A stretch of DNA of 64,000 nucleotides from Marinirhabdus gelatinilytica (lineage in GTDB: Bacteria > Bacteroidota > Bacteroidia > Flavobacteriales > Flavobacteriaceae), in the NCBI RefSeq assembly GCF_003353425.1, contig NZ_QRAO01000006.1, positions 29,706 to 93,705 of the forward strand, given 5' to 3'. A program made the position numbers and the translations under genes. The notes beneath the pieces are model-generated. The model was not told the origin of the DNA, ran no database searches, and saw only the letters and a program-made list of their open reading frames with translations. Shown one piece after another: positions 8,931 through 18,710 of this stretch (position 1 is its first letter; the number at the start of each line of letters is the position of its first letter).

Positions 8931-9921
8931 ACCCATGCTTCTTAGCGTGCTCCACAGCCTCTTTACTGCTTTCCACCAAAACAGCAGGGGTAGTCTTATA
9001 GTTTTCAAAAAGACCCTTAATGCGTAGGACTTTTTTTTTGTGCCTTACGCTGCGAATGTAAATAGCCAATATCCTGTTCGGAAAGTTTTCTGCTATTTCT
9101 ATATAAATATCAGGGTCATGTTCGCCGCCATCGCCAATCAAAATAAATTTTTTATCGGGATACCTATTCAATATGTTAATGATCTCAGTTTGTTTCTGGG
9201 GCTTTTCAGCTTTTTCCCTTCCGCGCATAGCACTAATGGTACGCAATAAAATGGGACCCTTGGGAAAATTGTTCTTCCGAAGAAAAAGTTCTAAATACCT
9301 ATACAAGTTCCAAGGGCTGTGACTCACATAAAAAACGGGATTGGCCTCCTTTCCGTTCTTTCCACGATGTAAGAGGTGGTAAAATTCTGCTGCACCCTCT
9401 AAGGGGCTTCTACTTTCAGCGTGCTTGAAAAGTGTGTTGAATATGAGCCGCCATTTTAATGTTGAAGTAACTCCCGTGTGAAGGATAGTGTCGTCTATAT
9501 CGCTTATTACGCCAAAGCTGCTGTTTGCTGAAGGTATCAATAGTTCCCCTTGGAATCGGTTATCGTTTTGAAATATCCTTCCCGGGAATTTTTCCTCGAA
9601 AGCCATCTCATAAGAGAGCCACCCTTCTTCATTGGCCATTTTGTCCAGTTCTGAAATATCCTCAGCAATCTTAAAGTATCCGGCAGCATCGGTTTCAGTA
9701 TACAATACGGTGTTATCGGGCAGGGTGATGCGAAGTTTTGTGTTTGGGATTTCGTCTGTCTCAAAACGTTTCCAGGTATTTTTCAGTAAAGAGAAAAAAC
9801 CTCTTTTGGATAGATCTATGTTTTCGTCCTCTAGCGCCCTTCCCCGGCCATAAAAGTGATTATTGGTACCATAACTCTGAAAGGGTATAATTTGTAACGG
9901 GTCTTTTTTAAACAGTGCCAT
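8923..9921 (-). CDS. App1-like phosphatidate phosphatase domain protein (DUF2183)
   Basis: 332 residues from the ATG at 9921 (MALFKKDPLQIIPFQSYG). The longer in-frame start at 10014 would overlap the upstream gene by 82 bp and adds an unlikely leader. The catalytic domain shows GVISDIDDTILHTG, a HAD-like DxDxT motif, then FYVSHSPWNLY and ILIGDGGEHDPDIY. This is the conserved App1 domain (DUF2183), known in yeast as a phosphatidate phosphatase; in bacteria the substrate is unproven. An N-terminal beta-rich domain (residues 20-140) precedes it. It follows the DUF4010 gene by 11 bp and is probably co-transcribed with it. Its 3' end overlaps ppk1 tail to tail. Confidence 0.88.
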   Translation of the reverse strand: MALFKKDPLQIIPFQSYGTNNHFYGRGRALEDENIDLSKRGFFSLLKNTWKRFETDEIPNTKLRITLPDNTVLYTETDAAGYFKIAEDISELDKMANEEGWLSYEMAFEEKFPGRIFQNDNRFQGELLIPSANSSFGVISDIDDTILHTGVTSTLKWRLIFNTLFKHAESRSPLEGAAEFYHLLHRGKNGKEANPVFYVSHSPWNLYRYLELFLRKNNFPKGPILLRTISAMRGREKAEKPQKQTEIINILNRYPDKKFILIGDGGEHDPDIYIEIAENFPNRILAIYIRSVRHKKKVLRIKGLFENYKTTPAVLVESSKEAVEHAKKHGFI

Positions 9922-9932
9922 ATAGGTTTTAA

Positions 9933-11201
9933 TTAAAAATGCCACCCTTCTGGCCACAACCACATAAGCAGCAGTCCTGCTATAATAGACAGCCCGAAGG
10001 ACAAGGCTATCCATTTTGCCAATTGTTTTGTACCAAGGACACCTGCCATGATACCCTTAAAAACCAAATTTGAAAGCGATGCAAGTAAAATCAATCGCCA
10101 ACCGCTACTGGTTTCCAGACCACCGTTCCTCATATGTTGTGAGAGGGAAAGTGTTATAGCATCTACATCGGTAAGGCCACTAATTACAGCAACGGCGTAG
10201 AGAGCTTGGTTGCCAAATTCCTGTTTTGTAAACGCAACGGCCAAGAGTATAAGCCCATATAGTAGCCCAAATATCAAGGCACTCTTAAACTGTGCTGGGT
10301 TTTTTGGTTCGGGCATTTCATCATCTTCTGAAGTGTCTTTGTTGATGAGGTAGAACAATCCTACACACAATGCAGCCATGAAAACAAATTCCACGGCGAG
10401 CGGTAAAATTAATTGTGGGAGTTTTTCAGGGATTACTATACCTATTTCTACTATTATCCTTACCAAGGCAATGGTTGAGGCCACCGTAATAACAAAGGCA
10501 GCCATTTTGTTTATTTTTTTTGAATTTGCGGTTTTACGCGCATAACTCACTGTAGTAGCGGTACTACTTATAAATCCACCCAGTACGCCATTGGAGATTA
10601 TACCCACTTTTTTACCCACAAATTTGTATATAAAATATCCTACTACACTTATACCAACAATAAGGGTTACCATTAACCAGATGTTTCTTGGGTTGAGGAC
10701 GTCTAAGGGACCGTACGTTTGGTTGGGCAGAATTGGTAATATAATCAAGGAAATTCCCGCAAAGGTCATTATGGCAGCGAGATCTTTTTCTTTTAAATTT
10801 TCAATGAAGTTGTGTAGATGTTCTTTTACATACAGCAACACTGCCATGGTACCCCCTACTATAACACCAATAATTTGACTGCCCAGAACCAAATAGGCTC
10901 CTATAGCAAATACGAGCAGGACTGCTACCTCGGTAGTTTGGCCCACATCTGCTTCAGAAAATTTTTTGAGCTTGATGATATTGGCAACTACCAAAAGTGC
11001 TGTTAATGAAATTCCTATGGCGGGAAGGATATACGGATTGTCAAAGTCGCGCGTTAAAAACCCCGAAACCACCCCTAACACAGCAATGAGGGTGAAAGTG
11101 CGCACACCGGCCATTTTATTGTCGGTTCTTTCCCGTTGCAGTCCAATGAGCAAACCCAGCCCAAAAGCTATTCCTAGAGTTATGAGGTCGTCGTAATTCA
11201 T
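9933..11201 (-). CDS. MgtC/SapB-type membrane protein with DUF4010 domain
   Basis: 422 residues with about 12 hydrophobic segments. The N-terminal third has the MgtC/SapB signature (LITLGIAFGLGLLIGLQRER followed by GVRTFTLIAVLGVVSGFL), the rest is the DUF4010 transmembrane domain (GVLGGFISSTATTVSYARK, then AVAVISGLTDVDAITLSLSQ). Such proteins sit in the inner membrane; ion or metabolite transport is suspected but not shown. It lies directly upstream of the App1-like gene (11 bp). A strong terminator of the hppA transcript separates it from hppA, so it needs its own promoter in 11202-11227, where I could not identify one with confidence. Confidence 0.88.
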   Translation of the reverse strand: MNYDDLITLGIAFGLGLLIGLQRERTDNKMAGVRTFTLIAVLGVVSGFLTRDFDNPYILPAIGISLTALLVVANIIKLKKFSEADVGQTTEVAVLLVFAIGAYLVLGSQIIGVIVGGTMAVLLYVKEHLHNFIENLKEKDLAAIMTFAGISLIILPILPNQTYGPLDVLNPRNIWLMVTLIVGISVVGYFIYKFVGKKVGIISNGVLGGFISSTATTVSYARKTANSKKINKMAAFVITVASTIALVRIIVEIGIVIPEKLPQLILPLAVEFVFMAALCVGLFYLINKDTSEDDEMPEPKNPAQFKSALIFGLLYGLILLAVAFTKQEFGNQALYAVAVISGLTDVDAITLSLSQHMRNGGLETSSGWRLILLASLSNLVFKGIMAGVLGTKQLAKWIALSFGLSIIAGLLLMWLWPEGWHF

Positions 11202-11227
11202 TATATTATGAAATTACTAAATTCCAT

Positions 11228-11256
11228 AAAAAAACCCCGCCGCACGGGCAGGGTTT
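11228..11256 (-). terminator. Rho-independent terminator of hppA
   Basis: On the minus strand AACCCTGCC-CGTGC-GGCGGGGTT forms a 9-bp stem (one G-T pair) followed by a run of seven T. It stands 66 bp after the hppA stop codon. Confidence 0.85.
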
Positions 11257-11321
11257 AGTAGTTATTTAACTTAAATTGAAACTTTATTGAAACTTTTCGT
11301 TTCAACAAAGCAAGCAGATTG

Positions 11322-13826
11322 TCACCCTTTGTTCTCCTCCACTTTAACTTTCTTTATCACTTTAGCTCCACCTTCAACTTTTACCTCGGTATCTTTTAAC
11401 TCTTCAATCTGTTCCATCACCTCTTCTTCGGTACCTGTAAAGGTTTTCTTTTCAATAGTGGTTTCACCGTTTTTGGTGGTTTCAATGGTTACTTCGGCAG
11501 TGGTCACATCTCCTTCAGTATTCATAGTTACCATTACTTCTTTGGAGATTTCGGTTCTATCGGCTTTTTCAACTTGCTCCACTTGCTTATCAGTGAGGAT
11601 AGTTTTGTTTCCATCTTCATCTATAAACACCATTTCTTCGGTAGTTGCACCATCTGTATCGTGATCGGCTCCATGGCCACCCAATATTGGAGCGATTACC
11701 AAACCTACCAAACACGTTAATTTAATCAAGATGTTCATAGAGGGTCCTGAGGTATCCTTGAATGGGTCACCCACGGTATCTCCTGTTACGGCTGCTTTAT
11801 GGGCGTCACTTCCTTTGTAGGTCATTTCGCCATTGATCATCACCCCTGCTTCAAAACTCTTCTTGGCGTTGTCCCAAGCACCTCCAGCGTTATTCTGGAA
11901 AATCGCCCACATTACACCGCTCACACACACTCCTGCCATATAGCCTCCCAAGGGTTCCGCACCAAACAAAAGACCTATAACAATAGGAGTAATAATGGTT
12001 AACAATCCGGGTAAAATCATTTCCTTTAATGCTGCCTTGGTTGAAATATCTACACATTTGGCATATTCTGGCGTACCTGTTCCTTCCATAATACCAGGTA
12101 TTTCTCGGAACTGGCGGCGTACTTCCTGTACCATTTCCATCGCAGCTTTACCCACACTCTTCATAGCCATTGCTGAAAATACTACGGGAATCATCCCTCC
12201 TACGAACAACATTGCCAAAACATCGGCACGGAAAATATTAATACCATCGATACCTGTAAACGTTACATAGGCTGCAAATAATGCCAAGGCCGTCAATGCC
12301 GCTGAAGCAATCGCAAAACCTTTTCCTACGGCAGCGGTCGTGTTACCAACGGAATCTAAAATATCGGTTCTTTCTCGTACGTGTGGTTCCAATTCGCTCA
12401 TTTCGGCTACACCCCCTGCATTATCTGCAATAGGACCAAAGGCATCGATAGCCAATTGCATAGCGGTGGTTGCCATCATTGCTGAAGCTGCCAATGCAAC
12501 CCCATAAAATCCAGCCAACTCGTACGACCCATAAATAGCCGCTGCAAACAATATTACCGATGCAAACGTAGAATACATCCCTACCGAAAGTCCCGCAATA
12601 ATATTAGTTGCTGCACCTGTTGAAGAATTTTCAACAATATCCATCACTGGTTTTTTACCCAGAGAGGTGTAATAGGCCGTTACCATAGAGATCAACGCTC
12701 CTACGGCCAAGCCGATACAAGCAGACCAAAACACGTTAATAGCCGCAACTTCTTTCACACCTTCACCAAAAAACTTCATTGCCATAGTCTCAGGCAGCAT
12801 CCACTCTATTAAAAAGTAACTTGCGATGAGGGTAATGATAATAGCTGCCCAGTTTCCACGGTCTAGAGCCGCCTGTACTTTGCTTTCCTTTGCATCGTTG
12901 TTCTTAATACTCACTAAAAAGGTCCCGATAATTGAAGCCAAGACTCCTACCCCTGCAATAACAAGCGGTAACAAAATTGGTCCCATATTGTTGAACGCAT
13001 CGGTAAATGCACCGCCATTAGCAACTGCAATATCTCGTATAACGTAGTTTCCGAGCACCATAGCGGCTAACACTGTTGCTACATACGAGCCAAAAAGATC
13101 GGCTCCCATTCCGGCAACATCACCAACGTTATCACCTACGTTATCTGCAATGGTTGCAGGGTTACGGGGATCGTCCTCTGGGATACCAGCTTCTACTTTA
13201 CCCACGAGGTCTGCTCCTACATCGGCAGCTTTGGTATAGATACCACCGCCCACACGAGCAAAAAGTGCAATAGATTCTGCTCCCAAAGAGAAACCGGCCA
13301 AGGCCTCTAAGACAACGGTCATATTATCGTAAAAAGAACCATCGTTGCCCATAAATTGCCCCAAGAAGAATAAGAAGATCAAGCTAAGTCCCAATACTGC
13401 GAGCCCGGCAACGCCAAGCCCCATTACGGTACCACCACCAAAAGAAACCTTTAGCGCTTGTGGTAACGATGTTTTGGCTGCTTCTGCGGTACGTGCGTTG
13501 GCCTCTGTTGCAATACGCATCCCTATATTTCCTGCCAGGGCCGAAAAGATGGCTCCTACTATAAATGCTGGAACAATCATCCAACTAGTAGATTCTACCA
13601 AGGTAGAAACCAAGAACAACAGTCCTGAAGCGATGATAGCAAAAATTACCAACAAGCGATATTCTGCCGAAAGGAATGCCAAAGCCCCTTCCTTAATACT
13701 TTTTGAAATAGATTGCATGCGCTCGCTCCCTGCGCTCTGCTTCTTTACCCAGCTCATTTTCACGAGCATAAACAAAAGGCCTAGAACGGCCAGTGCAATA
13801 GGTACATAAATAATATTTTCTTCCAT
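11322..13826 (-). CDS. hppA: Membrane-bound ion-translocating pyrophosphatase with acidic C-terminal extension
   Basis: 834 residues, against about 670-770 for most bacterial enzymes. Hallmarks are the pyrophosphate-binding [40 protein letters not shown] and [17 protein letters not shown], and about 16 membrane segments. Ala follows GNTTA at the position that separates K+-dependent (Ala) from K+-independent (Lys) enzymes, so this is predicted K+-dependent, possibly Na+-pumping as in other Bacteroidota. It couples PPi hydrolysis to ion export. Residues about 716-834 form an unusual soluble tail of acidic and Thr/Val-rich repeats (see finding). It is followed by its own terminator and preceded by the terminator of the soluble pyrophosphatase gene ppa. 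Confidence 0.96.
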   Translation of the reverse strand: MEENIIYVPIALAVLGLLFMLVKMSWVKKQSAGSERMQSISKSIKEGALAFLSAEYRLLVIFAIIASGLLFLVSTLVESTSWMIVPAFIVGAIFSALAGNIGMRIATEANARTAEAAKTSLPQALKVSFGGGTVMGLGVAGLAVLGLSLIFLFFLGQFMGNDGSFYDNMTVVLEALAGFSLGAESIALFARVGGGIYTKAADVGADLVGKVEAGIPEDDPRNPATIADNVGDNVGDVAGMGADLFGSYVATVLAAMVLGNYVIRDIAVANGGAFTDAFNNMGPILLPLVIAGVGVLASIIGTFLVSIKNNDAKESKVQAALDRGNWAAIIITLIASYFLIEWMLPETMAMKFFGEGVKEVAAINVFWSACIGLAVGALISMVTAYYTSLGKKPVMDIVENSSTGAATNIIAGLSVGMYSTFASVILFAAAIYGSYELAGFYGVALAASAMMATTAMQLAIDAFGPIADNAGGVAEMSELEPHVRERTDILDSVGNTTAAVGKGFAIASAALTALALFAAYVTFTGIDGINIFRADVLAMLFVGGMIPVVFSAMAMKSVGKAAMEMVQEVRRQFREIPGIMEGTGTPEYAKCVDISTKAALKEMILPGLLTIITPIVIGLLFGAEPLGGYMAGVCVSGVMWAIFQNNAGGAWDNAKKSFEAGVMINGEMTYKGSDAHKAAVTGDTVGDPFKDTSGPSMNILIKLTCLVGLVIAPILGGHGADHDTDGATTEEMVFIDEDGNKTILTDKQVEQVEKADRTEISKEVMVTMNTEGDVTTAEVTIETTKNGETTIEKKTFTGTEEEVMEQIEELKDTEVKVEGGAKVIKKVKVEENKG

Positions 13827-13874
13827 TTTATAAGGTTTGGTTTAAGTGGGTGCTAAAGTAACAAAAAGGGGCAA

Positions 13875-13906
13875 AACAAAAAAGCAATAACCGAAGGGGT
13901 TATTGC
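13875..13906 (-). terminator. Rho-independent terminator of ppa
   Basis: On the minus strand GCAATAACC-CCTTC-GGTTATTGC is a perfect 9-bp stem with a 5-base loop followed by TTTTTTGTTTT, 27 bp after the ppa stop codon. Confidence 0.88.
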
Positions 13907-13932
13907 TCAAATATTTATAGGGTAAAATCGTC

Positions 13933-14460
13933 TTATCGAATGCTCACTTCCTGTACGGGAACATCACTCGCCCTAAAGCGGTCCACACATTTTGCAACGA
14001 TATCCTTTGCCTCGTTTACATCTCCCCAGCCACCAACATCTACTTTCTTTTCTTCCAGATCTTTATATACCTGAAAGAAATGCTCTATCTCTTTAATGAG
14101 GTGTTCGTTCAGTTCATTTAAGTCGTTCACTCGGTTGGCAATGGGGTCGCTTACCGGCACACAGATCACTTTTTCGTCCGGCCCCTTCTCGTCTGCCATG
14201 TGGAACACACCAATGGGCTTCACCTCTATCACACATCCGGGAAACGTAGGCTCGGTCACCAACACCAACACATCCAGGGGGTCACCGTCCAGCGCAAGGG
14301 TCTCTGGCACAAAACCATAGTCTGCGGGATACATCATAGAAGAAAATATCATACGGTCGTAACGTATTTTCTTCAGGTCGAAATCATACTCGTATTTGTT
14401 TCGGCTTCCCTTTGGGATTTCAATCAATACGTCAAAGGTAGTTACTTTATCTGCTGTCAT
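13933..14460 (-). CDS. ppa: Soluble inorganic pyrophosphatase, family I
   Basis: 175 residues from the ATG at 14460 (MTADKVTTFDVLIEIPKGSR). The upstream ATG at 14490 would place the -7 promoter element inside the gene and is rejected. Family I motifs are IEIPKGSRNKYEYD, MMYPADYGFVPETLALDGDPLDVLVLV (metal-binding Asp residues) and the lysine-rich KIRYDR. It hydrolyses cytosolic PPi to phosphate. It sits immediately upstream of hppA on the same strand, but an intervening terminator implies separate transcripts. Confidence 0.95.
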   Translation of the reverse strand: MTADKVTTFDVLIEIPKGSRNKYEYDFDLKKIRYDRMIFSSMMYPADYGFVPETLALDGDPLDVLVLVTEPTFPGCVIEVKPIGVFHMADEKGPDEKVICVPVSDPIANRVNDLNELNEHLIKEIEHFFQVYKDLEEKKVDVGGWGDVNEAKDIVAKCVDRFRASDVPVQEVSIR

Positions 14461-14487
14461 AATTGTTTCTTTTTCTGAAAACGGGTG

Positions 14488-14495
14488 CAAAAGTA
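14488..14495 (-). promoter_or_regulatory. -7 promoter element of ppa (TACTTTTG)
   Basis: The minus strand reads GCGTACTTTTGCACCC, a perfect match to the Bacteroidota -7 consensus TAnnTTTG, 27 bp before the chosen ppa ATG. The -33 TTTG element is not clear. The hppA leader has the similar TACTTTAGCACCC (about 13848-13860). Confidence 0.5.
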
Positions 14496-14564
14496 CGCTT
14501 TTTTCGGCTTTTAGCCTACTGGAATTGGTTTATTTGTGTTAAGCTATCGTGAAGGTTTTTTCTT

Positions 14565-17045
14565 TTAAAAAGAAAATCCAAAAATCCCCGTCACACCGAA
14601 ACGCCTGGCACCGGGATTGTCCAGATAGTTCCCCCGAAAGTTAAAGTCCAGACGGAAAATCCTAAAGATATTGCCCACCCCAATACTGTACTCGTAGTAG
14701 ATGTCTTCTGGTGCTTGGAGCAGCAACCCATTAGGGGCATTCAGGGCGATGTTTTCGTCTGAAATACTTCCATAAACAGCCCTAAAACCAACCACCTCAC
14801 GCAGGTCGAGGTCTCTAAGGAAAGGGATCCTGGAGAAGATCCTTCCGCCAAAATTATGTTGCAGGTGCAAAGAGGTGTAGGTATCACTCACAAATTCGTA
14901 AAAATCTAGATTGCTGAAGGTATTGTACAAGCTAAAATAGGTCTGGTTTCCAGGAATAGGACTCAATAATCCCAATGGAACGGGATCTAAGATGGTCCCG
15001 GCCTCCACAGTGGTGAACAGGCGTCCAAACCCACCAATATTCCAAGGCTGGCTGTATAGTGCCTGTATCTTGGAATATTCAAAATCGCCACCAAAGGCAT
15101 CTTTTATTCCGTAGGTATAGCCCAGGTATATATTGGCAAAATCACCATCGTTGATAATGGTCCGCTCCACTCCGTAACCAGAGGTTTTTCGCTTTGGGGT
15201 GTAAAATAGTCCCAATTCAATTTCAGGCTGGGAAATTTCAGATTGTACGTTACCGTTTTCATCCAGATAATCCAGACTGAACGTTTCGGTTGCAGATTCC
15301 AACGTACGGTATGAGCCCGTTACCCTTGCTTGAAAATTCTTGGCAGGCTCGAAAGAAAATCCTGCGGTGGTTAAATTTATTCGTGTAAGCCTATCGTTTG
15401 CGCCCACCGATATCAAAGAAGAAGACGCTAAACTTCTCCCCAATACATCATTACTGTTAGTAAGGCTGGCGCCTGTTTGTTCTACATCCCTTCGGTTCCC
15501 TGCAAATACGGTGAGCCTGCTCTTTCGATCCAAGAGCCATTTTGCGGAGATACCATATTTGAAACGTTGGTCCCTGAACCCATACGCTCCAAAACCTTCA
15601 ATTCGCCAGGGGTCGTTCTGCCCAAAGTAGGTACGCCCACCCAGACGAACTCGGAATCCTTCGGCTTCATTAAAACCAAAAATGGAAAATACGGGACCCA
15701 CATCAAAATCACCCACTTCATAATACCCTGTGGCCAAGGTGGCGCCCAGTTTGTAAAAGGTTTGGAAACGGGGAACGGTCTTGAGCGTATCCAGCATTTC
15801 ATAAACGCCCTTTTCGTCCTTGTTGAGTTCCTCCATCCGGTTTTCGGCCCAGAACTCGTCGGGACGATTGTATATTTCTTCACTATATGGATCTACTTGT
15901 TCGCCATAAAAACTTTTTTCCTTTGGGATATCGAAGCTGTAATTATCGAACAAGGTGGTTCTTCTTCCGTAGACTCCCTGTGCTTCTTCCTTTTTCCTGA
16001 AACTGAAATCACTCAAGAAGTAATCTCGGGTAATGAGGAACACCGAATCGTTAAGAACATCGAATTCCTGTTCGATATACACCTCACGCACCCAGTTAAG
16101 GTTGGCGCTCTTTGAGGCCCTTAAATTAATCTCTTTTATCGCCCAAGTAGTATCGTTCACCCAAAAGTCGCCCTTAAAAGTAAGCTCTCCCTTACGGCGA
16201 GGGTAGTACACAATATTATAGCACCATTTATTGTCGCGGTACGCACTATCCAAGAGCACATAGTTGTAGACGTCTATCCCCGTTCGGGAAAGCGGACTGG
16301 TAAAGGCCTTGTCGAAGAATTTCAGATAATTGTCATATACATCATATTCCTTATAGAGGTCTTTTACAAAAGCAATAAGGGTTTGGTTATTACTGAACCC
16401 ACTGTTCTTGTTCCCTTTCAGAATTTCTTTTTCCTCATCCAGCAGATTATCGCCATACACTTTTGAAACGGCCTCGTTTATGAAAATGGGCAGGTAACTG
16501 TTCCCCGTAATGTTTGAGGTATCTATCTGGTCCCAGATAAATTCCATCCCCTTGAATATCTTACTTTTTATAAGGGTAGAATCTATAGTGTTGAGGTCGA
16601 ACTCCAGCTTTTCATATTTATCGTAACTATACTGGTTGAACTTTTTCACTCCATTTTCACGACGGTTCTCCCAGATTTTCCTGAGAATAACCAAAGCAGG
16701 GTTATCCTTTTTTGAAGTCTTTCCCGTGAAGATAACCACTTCATCCAAGGCAGATGCCTCTTCGTTCAAGATGATTTCCATCTTATAGGTAGTACTTCCA
16801 TCTAAAACAACTTCCTTGGTTTCATAGCCTACAAATGAAAAAACCACGGCCTCGTGATCATCATCACTCTCAAGGTAAAAGCGCCCCTCTTCGTTGGTAA
16901 TGGTGCCTATATTGCTATCCTTAAAAATTACATTCGCAAAAGCTACTGATGTGCCTGAAGCATCCTTTACCACACCGCTCACCTTTGTCTGAGCTACCAA
17001 TAGGGAGGAAAAAATGAAAAATGAAAAAATTAAGAAATACTTCAT
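14565..17045 (-). CDS. DUF5686 family outer-membrane protein with carboxypeptidase-like regulatory domain
   Basis: 826 residues from the ATG at 17045 (MKYFLIFSFFIFSSLLVAQ, signal peptide); an ATG 15 bp upstream is less natural. Residues about 20-105 are a CarboxypepD_reg-like domain (VSGVVKDASG, AFANVIFKDS, FSFVGYETKEV). The rest matches DUF5686: NPALVILRKIWENRRENG, NQYSYDKYEKLEFDL, YYPRRKGELTFKGDFWVND, then a long barrel-like region ending in VTGIFGFSF, a terminal aromatic residue typical of outer-membrane barrels. Function unknown; a surface or TonB-linked role is inferred. A 316-bp gap separates it from pdhB upstream. Confidence 0.88.
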   Translation of the reverse strand: MKYFLIFSFFIFSSLLVAQTKVSGVVKDASGTSVAFANVIFKDSNIGTITNEEGRFYLESDDDHEAVVFSFVGYETKEVVLDGSTTYKMEIILNEEASALDEVVIFTGKTSKKDNPALVILRKIWENRRENGVKKFNQYSYDKYEKLEFDLNTIDSTLIKSKIFKGMEFIWDQIDTSNITGNSYLPIFINEAVSKVYGDNLLDEEKEILKGNKNSGFSNNQTLIAFVKDLYKEYDVYDNYLKFFDKAFTSPLSRTGIDVYNYVLLDSAYRDNKWCYNIVYYPRRKGELTFKGDFWVNDTTWAIKEINLRASKSANLNWVREVYIEQEFDVLNDSVFLITRDYFLSDFSFRKKEEAQGVYGRRTTLFDNYSFDIPKEKSFYGEQVDPYSEEIYNRPDEFWAENRMEELNKDEKGVYEMLDTLKTVPRFQTFYKLGATLATGYYEVGDFDVGPVFSIFGFNEAEGFRVRLGGRTYFGQNDPWRIEGFGAYGFRDQRFKYGISAKWLLDRKSRLTVFAGNRRDVEQTGASLTNSNDVLGRSLASSSLISVGANDRLTRINLTTAGFSFEPAKNFQARVTGSYRTLESATETFSLDYLDENGNVQSEISQPEIELGLFYTPKRKTSGYGVERTIINDGDFANIYLGYTYGIKDAFGGDFEYSKIQALYSQPWNIGGFGRLFTTVEAGTILDPVPLGLLSPIPGNQTYFSLYNTFSNLDFYEFVSDTYTSLHLQHNFGGRIFSRIPFLRDLDLREVVGFRAVYGSISDENIALNAPNGLLLQAPEDIYYEYSIGVGNIFRIFRLDFNFRGNYLDNPGARRFGVTGIFGFSF

Positions 17046-17361
17046 AAGTAGGTTCTGCAAAAGGAGCCATTATATCTTATCACTATGGCAAAGGCAAATA
17101 ACGCAATTATTAGAGTGTTGGGCAATTAAAATATTCTTAAAACCCTGCTTGGCAGTAAATCTGAAAAAAAACAGATCTCAAATTCCAATAAGGAAAAATA
17201 GTAATTAAATATCGCCTTGAGGGGATGATAGTGGGAGCAGGTTGATAATTACTTCTTGTATATCATACCTTTATTGCCTTAACCACTTCTTCCGTTGAGA
17301 AAAGAAGTCCCTGCTAACCTCCATGAAGAGGAAGGATTGTTTTGGGTTTGTTGCGTAGACC
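17046..17361. other. Intergenic region between pdhB and the DUF5686 gene
   Basis: 316 bp without a supported gene. It holds the leader of the DUF5686 gene on the right-to-left strand, a short hairpin-capable ACTTCTT...AAGAAGT (about 17289-17313) that lacks a T-run, and a stretch at 17213-17240 that looks like a degenerate half of the G/C-rich palindrome seen in the etfB-etfA gap. No RNA gene was recognised. Confidence 0.5.
17213..17240. repeat. Degenerate copy of G/C-rich intergenic palindrome arm
   Basis: CCTTGAGGGGATGATAGTGG shares its first 11 bases, CCTTGAGGGGA, with the left arm of the repeat at 28284-28366 and then diverges into a similar G-rich run. It is only one arm; the match is by eye and may be fortuitous. 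Confidence 0.35.
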
Positions 17362-18342
17362 TCAATCGATATACAGTACCTTTTTTACCGCCTTTATCAC
17401 ATCGTCGCTATTAGGCAACCATTCTTTGAGCAAAACAGGGGAATAAGGCGCTGGGGTATCGGCCGTGTTTATTTTTACTATGGGTGCATCCAAATAATCA
17501 AAAGCCTGGCTCTGTACTTGGTACGTAATTTCGGTTGCTACGTTCCCAAAGGGCCACGCCTCTTCCAAAATGACCAACCGATTGGTTTTCTTTACACTTT
17601 CCAATATGGCATCGTGGTCCATGGGCCGTACGGTCCTAAGGTCTATAATTTCACACTCGATACCGTCCTTGGCCAATTCTTCGGCAGCTTTATAAGCTTC
17701 TTTGATTATTTTTCCGAAGGACACAATGGTCACATCGTTTCCTTTTCGTTTAATATCGGCAACTCCCAACGGAATTAAATATTCTCCTTCCGGCACCTCG
17801 CCTTTGTCACCGTACATTTGCTCGCTTTCCATAAAGATCACTGGGTCGTCATCACGAATAGCACTCTTTAGGAGCCCTTTTGCATCGGCAGGGTTTGATG
17901 GGACCACCACTTTCAGTCCAGGGGTATTTGCGTACCAACTCTCAAAAGCCTGGGAGTGTGTGGCTGCCAATTGGCCCGCAGAGGCTGTTGGCCCTCGAAA
18001 TACGATAGGGCAATTTATCTGCCCCCCGCTCATTTGGCGAATCTTTGCGGCATTGTTTATAATTTGGTCTATCCCAACCAGCGAGAAGTTAAAGGTCATA
18101 AATTCTACAATGGGGCGGTTGCCCGTCATGGTACTGCCTATGGCAACCCCTGCAAAACCGAGTTCCGAAATTGGAGTGTCTATCACGCGTTTGGCACCAA
18201 ACTCATCCAACATTCCCTTACTGGCCTTGTAGGCACCGTTATACTCGGCAACTTCCTCTCCCATTAGGTAAATGGACTCGTCCTTTCGCATTTCTTCGCT
18301 CATTGCCTCGCAAATGGCTTCTCTGAATTGTAGTGTTTTCAT
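17362..18342 (-). CDS. pdhB: Pyruvate dehydrogenase E1 component, beta subunit
   Basis: 326 residues from the ATG at 18342 (MKTLQFREAICEAMSEEM). The longer in-frame ATG at 18405 adds 21 basic residues that the family lacks. E1-beta motifs are YLMGEEVAEYNGAYKASKG (the Glu that activates thiamine diphosphate), RVIDTPISELGFAGVAIG, RGPTASAGQLAATHSQAFE and RPMDHDAILESVKKTNRLV. With E1-alpha it decarboxylates pyruvate to feed the acetyl-CoA-forming complex. E1-alpha and E2 are not in this window next to it; in many Flavobacteriaceae E1-alpha is fused or distant. It is divergent from the TPR histidine kinase locus. Confidence 0.94.
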   Translation of the reverse strand: MKTLQFREAICEAMSEEMRKDESIYLMGEEVAEYNGAYKASKGMLDEFGAKRVIDTPISELGFAGVAIGSTMTGNRPIVEFMTFNFSLVGIDQIINNAAKIRQMSGGQINCPIVFRGPTASAGQLAATHSQAFESWYANTPGLKVVVPSNPADAKGLLKSAIRDDDPVIFMESEQMYGDKGEVPEGEYLIPLGVADIKRKGNDVTIVSFGKIIKEAYKAAEELAKDGIECEIIDLRTVRPMDHDAILESVKKTNRLVILEEAWPFGNVATEITYQVQSQAFDYLDAPIVKINTADTPAPYSPVLLKEWLPNSDDVIKAVKKVLYID

Positions 18343-18710
18343 ACTTAGGCTCCGCTCGATAACCCTAGAGCGTTTTATTTTATTAAACTTTGAATAAGAG
18401 ACCACTCCAAATACGGAATGGTTGTTTCAGCTTTTTCAGGAAAACAAAAATAGGAATAAAGTTTTTTTTAAATGGATATAAGTAATCATTATAGAAAAAA
18501 TTTCTGTTTTTAGATGATGATAAATAAAAAACTCACTCAACAATTAATGAATTTATAATTCAGTTGTATGAAAATTGCTAATTTTTAGATGAAAATGCTC
18601 CTAGACATTATTCTCAGGGAACTAACCTAAAATCTATATCTTTAAAAGGGATAATGTCTAAAAAGAATTATCATCCATATCCATGCTAGACTCTAAAGTA
18701 TAAACTAAGA
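18343..18710. other. AT-rich intergenic region between pdhB and the first histidine kinase
   Basis: 368 bp, markedly AT-rich, with no supported ORF. It contains the pdhB promoter area, two copies of TTTTTAGATGA (near 18510 and 18584) and the operator-like inverted repeat at 18603-18659. Confidence 0.6.
18603..18659 (+). promoter_or_regulatory. Inverted repeat bracketing a TATCTTTA -7 element
   Basis: AGACATTATTC (18603-18613) and GGATAATGTCT (18649-18659) are inverted copies matching at 10 of 11 positions, 35 bp apart. Between them TATCTTTA (18637-18644) resembles the Bacteroidota -7 element and lies 66 bp before the kinase ATG. The arrangement suits an operator controlling the two-component genes. 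Confidence 0.4.

Noticed and set aside
17046..17361. tRNA or small RNA in the longest gene-free stretches (also 18343-18710)
   Set aside because: No cloverleaf with CCA-end pairing or known RNA fold could be drawn; only AT-rich DNA and weak hairpins.
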